A stretch of 64,000 bases of DNA. Origin: Pardosa pseudoannulata (taxonomy: Eukaryota > Arthropoda > Arachnida > Araneae > Lycosidae). Shown one piece after another: positions 25,501 through 39,422 of the stretch. Every line of letters starts with the position of its first letter. Within the stretch, counting starts at the first letter, position 1. The notes under the pieces are model-generated. The model was not told where the DNA came from. It was given only the letters and a program-made list of their open reading frames with translations, and did not search any database. The translations under genes were made by a program, and so were the position numbers. The stretch spans positions 86,765,461 through 86,829,460 of the forward strand of contig CM063498.1 in NCBI GenBank assembly GCA_032207245.1, in the 5' to 3' direction.

Positions 25501-28500
25501 CATCTAAAGACTCAAGGTTACATAGCATTAAAAGCACATTCTACAAGGTTATGAACACAGCTCTAAGTTCAGCCATCCTTGATTTTATCTGCCCATATAA
25601 TTTTATACATTTTCCTCTACTAAATATAGCCTTATGAAGTCTTATATAGAATTTGAACCTATAACCTCCAGCATGGCAGATGGATGCCATAACCACTATT
25701 CTAACCAGGCAATTGTTAAATAATATGCATAACAACCAGTGAAATCTTGATAATTTTCTTAGGTCTTTGACAGTCATCAAACCTGTCAATCTCGAAACCT
25801 GCTTATCTCGAATTTTTTCAATTTCCCTACATTTTCAACAAAAATTTAACATATTTTCCAAACCTATCTCAAATTATTTTTTTCCCAAACCTGTCTATCT
25901 CGAATTTTCGTAAGAAACACATCATTCCAGTTTAGAGCCTTATTGCGTTGACAACCGCACAAGTTCCCATTTTCCGGAAATATACTTCTAGTTTTCTTTC
26001 TCGGGGGGTTGTTTGGTCAGGGACTGAGTGGGAATTGTACTAAAAACGGGTTCTCTGCTTTGGAATAATAAAAAATGGGGGTTGAGGAGGGGGGGAATAG
26101 AAAGAAACCGGCTGAGGAAACTGATAAAAACCTGAAGGAATGGATGATTATCACAGAGAAACTCAATACTGACACTTCATTTAAAGATTTTATAAAAGTA
26201 GATGAATCAGTGGTAACAAGCGGAACATTATTAACTGATTCCGAAATTTTAGAAAACGTTCGTTGAAATTCTGAGGATGAAGAGGATCATGACAAACAGG
26301 AAAACATCGGTGTAGAAAGAGTTGTTAATAGAATAATAATAATAAAAAAAGCCATTGAAACACTAAGAATTTTTTTTTTTGAATCCCATGAAAATATCGA
26401 TCAGGATTGTTTCGCCACTGTGTCAAAACTACAAAAAAAAAATGTCCAGCCTAAAAGAGTTTTACATCAAAAACTCCCAACGGATTACTTTCTGTAAGGT
26501 ATGTAAATAAAACTAAAAGTACTTCAAATTTTCATTCTTTTCAATTGTGTTAAGAAATTTTCTTAGTCTATTTTCATAAAACCTGCGTATCTCGAATTTT
26601 TTTGTACTCCCAAGAGATTCGAGATAGACAGGTTTAACTGTATATGTTACATAATAAACATTTAAGCTAAGAAAACTCACAAGATTTTTCTGATTATGAT
26701 GCACAAAACACATAAGTTGCTATTATTTTGTAAATAAGGGAAGCAATTGTGAATAAAGGAAAGGGGCATTCTTCCCTGGCTTTCAATAGCAATGTTTGTT
26801 CTTATAGTCTCATTGTTAATCTCACATGCAACTGAATATTTCTCCATCTATGTCTTTATATGACACAGAGAGGCATTTAGGAGTGCTTCTAGGGGAAAAG
26901 GGATTTTATAAGAGGAAAGGGGAGAAACAAGTATTGTTTTCCATTAGGCTTGTACCAGAAAAGCACTATCAACATTTAGAAGTGCACAAGTTTTAGTCAG
27001 AATTAAGTAGAGAATAAGCACATGTACAGAAATTTTTTTTATATGTATTTTTTCAGTTTCACTTCATATTTTGTTTACTTTTCAGATATGAATAATAGAT
27101 ATCTAAAAGTATTTATAGAACTGACCTACAAAGAAAAATAAGAAATTTTAAAACATGATAGACAAGCATTAAAACCAAGAGAGCTAAAGAAGCAGAAAGG
27201 GATAGATACTCAAACCTTTCAAATCATATGGTAAAGGTCAGAGTGAGTAGCCATGTAGTTATAATAAAAAAAAGGAGGGGGCGGGGTCTTTTCCTATATT
27301 TCCTATTTTAAATATCTAGTGAAAGTCTCAGAATAAAAAAGATATAGTGATATAAACAATTTGATTAAAACTTGTCATAAGAAAAATCTCTAAAAATATT
27401 TTCTATCACTATCAGATTCCCATTTGAGTAACATTTTACTTCATAAATGTCAGTATTGGCCTGTCCTAAGCAATTAACTAATAGCATGTGCTTGGTTTGT
27501 TGTAATTCAAAACCACATATTAGAAGTACACTTACACTTTTGGCAAAAACAGTGGCATTGCTTGATATAAAAAGATATACCAGTATAAGAATCAGAGGTT
27601 AAAAACAAAGTAATGCCTTTAAAAAAAATAATCAAATCATGTTTTTAATACTGCTTTATATAAACTTACAAGCTTCATCTGGAGTGTAATTGGGAGACTC
27701 CATATCACATATAACCTTTAGCACACCATACATTATATGAAAGCAATGGTTTTCCATTCTAAAAATAGATTTAAATAATTTTAGTATACCTAAGAAATTA
27801 CTAAGGAACTAAGTACTAAGAAATTTGAATAGAACAAAAATTAATGCATTATAACATAATGTTAAGGAAAGCAAAATAACAAATATTTAAAATTATAAGA
27901 TAATCCAAAATGAGAAATAATAATTAAACAGATTAAAAGAGAAATATTTAATACTAACATGGGCCAACATGATCTTATAAGTTCTTGGATAATTTTTAAT
28001 GACATAACTCTGCATTTTTCTTCTGCAATTGAATTAGCTACAAGATTCTGAAGCAAAATCTTTATTGCTTTCTGTAATAAAAAATGTAAGTTTAAGCAAA
28101 TTTATAGGACAAAGTTTAATGATTTCAAAAAGAAACATTGTTCAGTAAAATGCAATACCAAACATGCCAACATTCAGGCACTTGTGTCCGAAGCAACAGG
28201 GTGGTTTGAAATTTTTATATGCTAATTACAAATTATACATAAGTACATATCTTATAGGTTTCTAAATTAAATTTAAAATATTTATACAGTATTAAATTGT
28301 AAAAGATAAATTAAAATTTACGCATTTAAAAATTTATGAGTAGCTTTTTTAGCTTTAACAACTTATTTTTCAGAATAGTGTTTCTTGTAGCAACATTGAC
28401 CCTGATTCAAATATTTCCATTTTTCTATCATCAGGGATTCTAGAGTTCGTCTTCTCAGATGTAACCTAAATTCAGTTTGGCTTTTCCGCACATTACTGAA

Positions 28501-29798
28501 AACTTTTAACATTCAACATTACTGTGTGGAAAGAGTAATACTGGGCATTATTTTTCACAAAACTTTGTGTAATGCTGAACTGTAATCTTATAGCTGTTCA
28601 AAAGGTTTATTATTTTCCGGAGTAATCTAAGGAGTTTTTGCCACAGAAAGGCTGTGCCAAATGCATACACTAGCAGGGAAAAATGAATTGAAATTCTAGT
28701 GCATACCTTCGATAGATTACGATAGCAGAGTTCTTTGAAGCAGAGAAGCTACTCTGAAAATTAAAGCCCAATAACACTGATAAGAGGAAATAAGACAAAG
28801 CTTAAGTACAAACAATTAACATTTATTGGTAAACAGAAACACAAGAAAAACAAATCAGTATAACATTAAAATAAGTTTAAATATAAGGAGACGGCTGGAG
28901 CAAGTTTAAAGTACATACTAGAGCAAGACAAAAAGAAACATTACTACCTTCGGTAATCCTACTTAAAAGCAAAAAATAATAAACTACGTAAAACAAACAG
29001 GAGGAAAATAACCCTACGGGCTAAGGCTACTCGAAGGTAGAAAGTTCAGGCAATCCGCCACGAATGTACACCGCACGGCTGCGTGCGAAAGAATGAACTG
29101 CCGGGGAGAAGGCGAAAGGCGTGCTCTGTGCTGGCTCAGTGAGTGCTCCGACTACTCCCTCCGACACATACTTATACTCGTGCTCTGACTTGCGCACGCA
29201 CATTAAAACAGTTTGCATGCCTAATTAATGAGGAGTCGATTACCGTGTTGCAAAATGTTCGATCGCAACATGGTATGGGAAACTTCTAAGCTCAAGTAAT
29301 AGGTTGCTGTCGATTTGAAATATGTAACAGTTTCTGGAGTTACCAATTTTTCTCCTTTCTCCGGAGAATCCAGAGTAGTTGGCATGTCTGCAATACTATT
29401 AAAAATTTCTATATATAGTTTTGAAATTTCCTTTACTTTTAAAAATACAAAAATTTTTCTCTATATTCATGATTTATCTGAGACAGATTACCTAAAATTC
29501 TGAACACTTAATAGAAATGAATCTTTAAATTTTTAAGTACTTTATATTTTAATATATAAGGTAAAGTTTCTCCATACCTTAAAGCTGATTATAGTTTGCA
29601 TGCTAAATGAAAAATTTATTTCTTATATAATTCTGCATAATATAATCATAGTAAATACAATTTAATATTATTTTAGGATTTTATCCCACATATGTAAGCC
29701 CTTTTGTAAGGATGTTTATATTTAGTATACCGCACTACAATCCTATTAAAAACTAGTCTTTAAAAAATATACAAAAGATTTTGCAATAAAATATTGTA

Positions 29799-29829
<31 letters not shown>

Positions 29830-32463
29830 CAAATTCTAATGTATACGAAATCTTTAATTTGCTTATCTCCTTATATGACATTCAATTTGAAAGTGCTTGC
29901 AATTTTGATTCACAACATCACATCAAAAATAAATAAAATAAATAATATTAATATAAACACATATAAATTTTAGATTATTAGATTTTTTTTAAGTAAATGT
30001 ATAAAAGATATAAAAAATTATAAACTACTTACGAAAACTAAATTAAAATATCCATTCACAATTAGTACATTATTTTAAAAAAAAGTCATTCTGACTGACA
30101 TTACACTGTAAATATTTTCCCAGTCCATTGTGAAACTAACGCATGTACAAGAAATAAAATAAAATTTCATGGGGGTGAGGGAGAACTGATCAGAGGGATA
30201 AAAATACTGACTTTACTGAAAATTAGAAAAATATCTCTTTCTATTCATTCTAACATTTTAATAGTTTATTCAGGTTATATCTTTGGATTTTACAGCCTTT
30301 ATAACACTTTGTATTAACCAGGGCTTCGAACCGTAATTTTTTTTGTTCCAGTTCAACTAAAAAATTAATATCGGTTCAGTTCCGGTTTTCGCTCCGCCAA
30401 AAATAATGGTTTTCGGTTCAGTTCCAGTTTTTGCTCTACCACCAAAAATAACTGTTTTCGTTTCAGTTCCAAATGAATAATTTCATTTTATGTATATTCT
30501 TATTTGTACTAAAAATGTAATTCTATCAAAATTTAGAAGATTTTATTCTTTTTTTAATTGGTACACTATGTGAATTGATACAAACAGCAGGTACGATAAG
30601 AGCGGCGAGCATTGGCATTGTTATCCATTATCAAAATCGCATTTGACAACTAGGTTCATGATTACCCACATTCGTCGTTTGACTCTCACATCGTGCACTT
30701 GGCCTTGCAATAATTATGTAAAAAATATATTATTTATTTAACATATGAAAATTGCCTCTAATTATTAATATATCTTCTAACGTGGTTTTACTGAGATTAC
30801 TTCTGTTGTCTCGGAGAATAAATTTCAAACCTGAAAACGCTCTTTCAACACTAACTTGTGTAGCTGGAGCTGCCAAAACCACCATTGCAATCTTATACAA
30901 GTGCGGATATGTAATTATAAAGTTGACGTTAAATTAGAAAATATTGATAAGTTGGTAATAGTAACAAAATGACTGAAAGATATATCGAACCGAAATAAAC
31001 CGATATTTTTTTCGGTTCAGTTCCGGTTTTCGTTCCGACCAAAATAACGTTTTTTTTCCGGTTTTCGGTTCAGTTCCGGTTCGAAGCCCTGGTATTAACA
31101 TCATTATAAAGTATGTATTGCTTTTCTACTTTATTTATTTATTTATTTTGTTTTGTTTTAACATTTCAAACTTTTCTTGCCCTTGAAATTTTGTATGAGT
31201 AATGTTATCCAATTTCTCAAGTGTATTTAACTCACTTTCATTTCCTTTTAATTCCTCCTTTAGTTCCATTATTTCCATCCTTGCAATATTGTTTATGCTA
31301 TAGTTATCCTTGCTATAATTGAGATCTCCAATATTTACATAAATAAAACTGATGCTCATTTTTACAAACTTGTAGAAAACACTAAAATACCTTGTAAAAT
31401 TGGAAGTTTTAACAATACAAAAATACCAAAGATAATAGGAATATGCACATTATTTATATCTATTCTTAAGAAAATATCTCCTTTTCATAGATGAAGCAGT
31501 ATTTCAAGATTATTTATTACCATTATGAAATGAAGTTATGTATTTAAATGCAGAAATGTATGGCAATTTTTGCACAAAAGATGTTTTAACTCACGAATGA
31601 AAATAATGGTTTGTCTTTTTTCTTTTTTTAATATCACATTTTAAAATTCATGTTTTTTGTTTTTATCTAAGCTTGAAATCATTTTACAGTTGTTGTTCCC
31701 TTCAAAAACATGCTTTAATTGTGACAACCATTCAGATATTTGTTCAGTAGACAGTCCTTTTTTTTTTTCATTTTTTTAAATTTTCTTCTAGTTTAAAATT
31801 TTTCTTTATTACATCAGAATTAATTTGTTCATTTGATATTTCTTAAAATTTACATTTGTATCTATATCTAAGCAATCATATTCATAGTTCCAATTTCCCC
31901 ACATAATTGTTTGAAACTTAAATCTTGCAGGAATTTTAATTTTTGCAACCAACCATCTGAGGCCTTGATGTTCAGATTTAAAGTATGAAAACTAAGTTTG
32001 TAAAAAAAGAAGTTTTTATTATTTTTAGTTTGCAGATGCAAGTAAAAAAATTACAATGTCTACAAGAGTATATTTGAGACCATTTGTTCGTAAAATTACA
32101 AGTCTTCATTTAAAAGAGGTTTATAAAAATGAATGTGTACTGTATTTATAACATTATCATGCTGCCCTATATTAAATTAAACAGACTCTTTGGTAGCTCA
32201 TGGCAAAGTAAATAACAAGATTTATTAAACAATAGGGTTAAGTACACATGAAATAATAATACTAATGCCTTAGGACCATTAAGCACAAATATTACCAAAT
32301 AGGGTTAAGTACACATTAAATAATAATACTAATGCCTTAGGGCCCATTATGAACAAATATGAAAGCTCAAATTAACAAGTAGGGACATAGTCTTACCTTC
32401 CAATGCTCCCATTTTTGTGACTTCCAAGGAATGCCTCCCTTTTTTTCTCTCTCTCTCTGTGAT

Positions 32464-32507
<44 letters not shown>

Positions 32508-35500
32508 TTAATTTTCCTCTTTGTTAGACTGAGGAAGGAGTTCTAGAAGAACCCAACCTCGTGATAAATTGATAACAGGGATCTTGTGGGTGGTTATCAA
32601 CCATCACACGATCAGGGAACTTTCAGGGGAAGCATTCATTTTGCAGTGCACAATTTAAATAGGATAGTCATACAGTATTTACAAGATTAACCCTATCTAA
32701 TCCTTTGAACTCCCAAGGTGGTCATGAGCTGTAGTGTCTTAAGACTTACTTGTAGGTCAAATAAATGATAATGTGACATGAGCAATGTCACAATATCTAT
32801 TCTGTTTTCATAAACTATTTTTTAGCATTTTTTTTATGATTAAGTGCAGTTTCAAAGTTCTCTCTTTCATACCAGTTTTTATATTTTGTTTTTAAAGTTT
32901 AATTTTTTATTTTACACATATTATAGAAAAATGCCTGAAAACACCCATTTCTTTGCATGTACCTTTATTTTACGGCAAGAAAAGTAAATTTTGAACACTA
33001 AATATACCAAAATATAATGTTTGAACAAATTAATGTTAATTAATACAACATAAAACTTTAAGTAAAAATAATAAAATTAAGATAAAAGCATTATTACCTT
33101 TACATGTTTAAAACAGGGTGTTGTATTTATAAATAAGTAAGTTTGAGACAAGAATAAGAGACGAAGTTCTGCATCAGATTCCATATCAACAACCATTAAT
33201 AGCTGCTGAAGAACTGCATCAAATTGAAACCATTGAAGATGATTTGCCTATTAAAGTAATTAAAGATATTATTCTACAAAAATTACTTTGATATAAAATG
33301 CAATAAAAAAAGAAGGAAAATGTAATTTAAACTATAGTAATTAAACAAAACTTTTGTAAAGGTCAAGTTAAAAAATAAAAAACCCAAGTTTAATGGGATT
33401 TTGATGAAAATCTGTGTTTGCTTAAAAAAAAAATTTTAAATTTTTATATGAATAACATTTTTTTCATAAGTTAATATTCAACTGAAGAAGTACAACATGC
33501 AATATGTCTGGAACTCATCTATCTTAAAGACACAGAGCTTGGTCATGTACAAATATATTGTATATAAAAGATGCAGATGTAATCTACAATCCTTTTGGTA
33601 TATTTCAAGGTACTTATAACCTTTTATTCTTCCCAGTGGTGTTTGAAATGTTTCAGAAATACAGAAATCTGGTTGTATTTCTTTTATTATTTTGATTTTT
33701 GAGATTTTATTTCGTTTGTAAAATACTAGATAGTCAGGTTTCCAACTATTTTTTTGTAAAAGAAAAAATAAATTTTTTTTAAGCACCTAGTAACTTTTTA
33801 TAAGGAGGTATTTCAAACACACAACACACTAGCAGAAACCAAATTTTTTGGGGAATACACCTTAATGATTATCAACTAGACAAAACATGTACAAAAATGC
33901 TTATAATACTTAAAAATTAAATTTTTAAAATGTCTAAAAAGATTTTATGACAAATCTATTTTACACAAAATAGTTTTGAAAAAGTACACCTAGTCTTTTG
34001 AGAGTTATCCTATAAATAAATCTTACAATCTGATAGTGTCAAGTTCTCTCTAACAAATCAGACATTTTGCTTTGTATTAATCACTTGAACCACTCCTTGT
34101 AGTTGTCATTAGTTATCAACAAATTGTCACAAACACGTTTACTAGGCATTATACAATTAAACTTTGTAAAGTGAAGTGTTAATGTGCTAAACAGTAAATG
34201 TGATTAATTTCCACTAACAAAGCAAAACTATCTAAACATCTATATCTACACTGACCTAGTTCATACACCCATGACATGTATATATATCCCATCCCACATA
34301 ATAAATAATCATTGTGATCTCTTTAGGTCACATCTGCACTTTTTGATTCCTCATTTGCTTGCTTCTATGCTCAAGAGCTGCCATATTTTGGCAACATATT
34401 CATAAACTAGTGCCAAATTCCTGGTAGGTTAATAGCTCTAGTACATGAAAATTGGGCATCAACATAACAAGTATGTTTCACTTGCAAGTAAAAATTAAGG
34501 ACTTTTAAGGACCCAAGAAAACTCTAATAGTACTTTTAAAGAAAATTTTTGTAAATTATTAAAAATTTTATATCAATTTCCTTAACTTCGCCCTCTTGTA
34601 CATTTAAGTCATTTTTATGTTGTTGTTTTTACTTATCATTTTCTGCTGAGATTTTGCAGTATTGGCAACTTTTTGGCAAGGTTAGTTCATTTATATCATT
34701 TTAATATAAATCCTGACTTAAATTACTGAATTTTTTTAAGTCATTGATTTAAATTATTAATACTTTCTATCACATTTTGGGCATTTTTTTTAAAATTTTT
34801 ATGATTTTAATGATTGTTTTCATTTTGTGAATAGAGAATACCATCACAGCATTAGAAGGCAACATAACTCATTTTAAGTATTTCAAATGAAAATAAGTAT
34901 TTAAATATCCTTTCTTTAGTAATGAAATTTTTAAACAAACAGATTCCTTTCAGGACTTTCTTTTTAAATCTGGCATCAAATCAAAGATACTTTCACTTTT
35001 TAGTGTTTATTTAAATAATGTTTTAAAAATTAGTTTGATTTTTTTTTAATATTTGTAAATAATGAAAAATATGTGAACAGTTTGTAAAAGTTTGTTGAGT
35101 AGGGATGAAAACATCGTAAAAAATAATTAAGATAAAAACTTTAATAATCTTGAATCATAATATTACAATTAATGATTTGGTTTTTGTTATCCTATTTATA
35201 TACAAATAACGATATTTTATAAATATCTAAAAAATAACTAATAAACATTTATAAATATCTCAAATAATGCAATCTGTAATCTTTAATTAGTAAATTTTAA
35301 AAAGTAAGGTCTGTTTTAAATTTAAAAAAAAAACCTTATTTAAATAACACACACACAAAAAAAAGAAACAAAGAAATCTGATTGATATGATTTAAAGAAA
35401 AAAAAAATCAGGATTTTTCCAACCCTGTCTTTTTTATTGAAAATAGCACCAAAGAGGTGGTATATCACATTTATTCCACTTAAATTGGATGAATTGGTTT

Positions 35501-38500
35501 ATTAAGTTCTGTTATTTAAAATCTCCCCATTACTAAATTAAAAATACTACTGGGTCTAAAAAATGAACTAAAACTTACTGTTTTTAAATTCATCATGGGA
35601 AGCTTAAGAAGACAAGGATATAAAACTTCAACAATAGGCATTTCTTTTGAGTGCAATAGGCTTTTAAAGGCATCAAATATTGCATCTTCTGTTCCATTTA
35701 TTTCCATTAAACTTGGAGGCTGAGCATTACAAAAAGATGTATAACTTTTAAAGACAATTAACAAAATTTATTCTTATATAACTATTCAACAGAGAATAAT
35801 ATGAATACCAAATTCTCAATTATGTAATTTATTTATTAAATATTTATTAATCCTCAGTAATTAATAAGTATTTAACAAGAATTTAGAAAACATTTTAATA
35901 AAGAATTTCAACTAATAACAAAACTTAATGTTACCACATAGGATTGATTTCATACTCCTATGCATTAAAATTTCTTATCACTCATACTATAATGTAAAAA
36001 GTAAATAATGCAGGTGATTCAAATTTTTACACCATCTTAAAAAAAATATGATTCAAAGATATGTAAAAAAGTTTTATTTGAATCAGGGGATCTTAAAATC
36101 AATTACTGAATTAAATTTTGTTACATTTATAAATTAAAAGAACATAAATATTTATGTGAATATTTATTATATATAGCAATAAATGTAGTGTTCACATATG
36201 TAAGGTATAAATAGAGGATAAATTCAGATGGTTGCTTTACAGCTATAAACAAGTTAAATTATTAAAATAAACAAAGTCAGTGGTTGGAAAATCAGTAGGT
36301 ATACATTGTGCTTGTATTCATTGCTATATTCTGACATAAAGATTTTACCTTCATATATATTTTATCAGATATTAAATAAAAGTTCATATTAAACCATACT
36401 TACTAATATTTTTCATTTAAAAAAAATTAAAACATACAATTTAAAAATAAAATTGAGCAATTTATCTTGTCTACAAATATAGCTACATTGTGTAAATTAA
36501 TCCTCACTTAAATTCATAAAAATCTTATTTTTCTAAAATTATTCATATTAAAATTAAATCCACACTTTAAAAGATTCTAACACAAAATAGATCATTATTA
36601 TTTTTACATTACTATTTGATGAAACTATGGATCAAATAAAAGTTTAATTGGTAATACTTCAGATTTTTTTGGTTTGCTGTTTGTTGACATGTTTATAAGA
36701 TATTTGCTTGCCCAAATGACCAAAACAGAAACTGTGGGTGGGTTTTATGAGACAGTTCTTAGAAAATTATTCTTACCGAATTAAAACATTAACAAAATTT
36801 ATTTACACATTAGAAAATGTTAAAAAATATATTTATTCTATTTAGACTATCTGTTGTGTGCTTATGTGAGTGTTGATTGTTAAGTGAACTCAATTAAATA
36901 AACATAACAAAAACTTTTATTAAAGGAGATCAGCTAAGAACACGAGCATCTTAAAGAATGGTACACTTATCGACTGAGAGTCTCTCAGTAGAACTGAATA
37001 CACTGGGCATATAATATAACAATTACTAGATTTAGAATTCTGTAATTGGCAAGTGCAGTGCACCACATATCTATAAAATGCCTGAAGAGTAATGCCTATT
37101 CACTGATGATTTTCCGTGCAAAGAAAACGAAATAGCAACACTGCTTTCTCTTATGAAGCTTGTTTACACTGGTCTGGATTCTTAGGGATTGATCTTAAGT
37201 GCTTCTACAGATGGACAAATGTTATGATGTTCCTGTCTCAGTAGCATCAAATCTAATAACTTATGTATAGGAACCCAAAATTTATGACTTCGATAGTACC
37301 ATTAGATCCACTTGAGATGGAATTCATGAAAATCTAAATACAAGGAGTAAATATTTGTGACTAACATTTCGGACCTTTGCAATACCTGTAATGTCAAAAC
37401 AAAATTCTAAATTCAGTTTATGGAACCCTACATTTAGAAGTCAAAACTAAGAAGAATGCCTTACTGGTACAGCCTCAAATGATGCATGTTATGAATCACC
37501 ATGCAATGTATATATATTTTATCAATGTACATATTTTATAAGCAGTATTTAAATTTAGAAACATGCAGTTATTTCAGTACCTAGGGCAGAGTTCCCACTC
37601 TTTTCCCAGAACAAAAATTAAGGACTTTCTAATGACCAAAGTAACTTTTTATAAGGACCTACTTGAAATACACAGCATAATGACAAAAAGCCTATTTCCT
37701 AAGGAACATATTTTAATAATTATGAACCAGACAGGACATATTCAATAAATGACCTACAATATTTCAGATTTAAGTTTTTAAAAATATCTAAAAATTAATA
37801 TAAGATAAACCTATTTGACAAAAAAAATTGGAAAAATGTACATCTAAAGTTTTTTGAGTGATCAAATTAAAAATAAATTATGAATAAAATATAATATTAT
37901 AAACAGTACTTTCTGAGGGTTTAAAAATGACTCTGATATATATATATATATATATATTTGTATGTGTGTATGTATATACTAGCTGATTATACCCGACATT
38001 ACCTGGGAAAGAAGAAAGTTTTAGACTTTTCTATTACATTCAATGCAAAGAAAATTAAACTTCCATAAGTAACTGAAATATCTTCAACCTTCCCCCAATC
38101 TTCATTCTTTGTTTAGTTAAAATCTGCATGACTGTTAGCTATTAGGAAAGGGCAGCTGACTTTATAAAACCTTTTCAGTATGCGAAAGATTATTTATTTG
38201 TCAAAAAAGTTTTCTAGCTTGTGAGCATAAAAAGTACTAATAAACTAAAAATTTTTTCATAATATTATAAGGATATCAAGGAAAGGAATTTTGAATTACT
38301 ACAGAAATACACTGAAAACATATGTATTTGAGGATTTTCTTTATTATTCATACTGCAGTTCTGACTAGAAAATGTAAAAGAATGTTATGAACATTTACAA
38401 ATATTTTATATATTCTTTAACCAGTACTTATCACCTGTACTGGCATTCTTAATTAGAACCGGTTTGGGGCAAGTTTAACTCCAAATTTACAAAACCAGAA

Positions 38501-39379
38501 AGTTTGAAGAGTACAGCGAAAAGTGATAGGAAATCATGTGGCGATGGATTAATTGTTCAAGTTCCAACTTTAAAAGTAAAGAGTTTTTAAGGATCTTTGA
38601 CAAAAATTAAGTAGTTTTAAGGGCCCTTAAAAATGAAAGCTAAAATTAAGAAGTTCTTAAGGACTTTTAAGGACCGTGGGAACCCTGTAAGGAAGCAACA
38701 AAAACAAACCTATATATTTTGCATGTTTTTGTTTCATATTAAACACAAGATCTTCCCACTATCTTATGTAAGTATTTTAACTCTGAAATACAAATACAAT
38801 TTAATTTTGATGAACTTTTACATGTTCTCAAAAAATAAAGCCTTGTAGCACTACAGAAAGTATGAATTCCTTATGAATAGAATTTGAAACATTTAACTAT
38901 ATCAGCTTGACAATAGATAGAATATTTCACTAAATATTTATATTGCACTGATTATGTCATACTTTAACATAAATATTTATTATTTAAATGTTATAAATAC
39001 CACATTATCCAAAATATGATCAAAACACTTTATTCCTAAAGTCTGTTGAGGAACTGCATAGTAGCTGGTAAACATAAATGAAGGAGGCAAAATGTCACCC
39101 AAATAGTCAACCAAGTGTGGATGCTGTTAGGTTAAAAAAGAAATAATACAGAACATAAATATATCAAAACATAAAAAGTATGAAAAATTAATAAAATGCA
39201 GTTAGAAATAGATGTTTTTATCTACCAAAATCTGTAATATAACTTTTTGAGCATCCAATAACCATGAAAATGATAAATAAGAAATATAATTCTATCATAG
39301 TTGCCAACATACCAACTTTGAAAATCTTACAATTTCACATACTAAATGTGCAAGCAAAAAATCTAGCCTAATAATACTG

Positions 39380-39422
<43 letters not shown>

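Noticed and set aside
29027..29218. 63-codon minus frame in GC-rich sequence
   Set aside because: It overlaps an LTR-like promoter region and has no domain features. Composition alone explains its openness.
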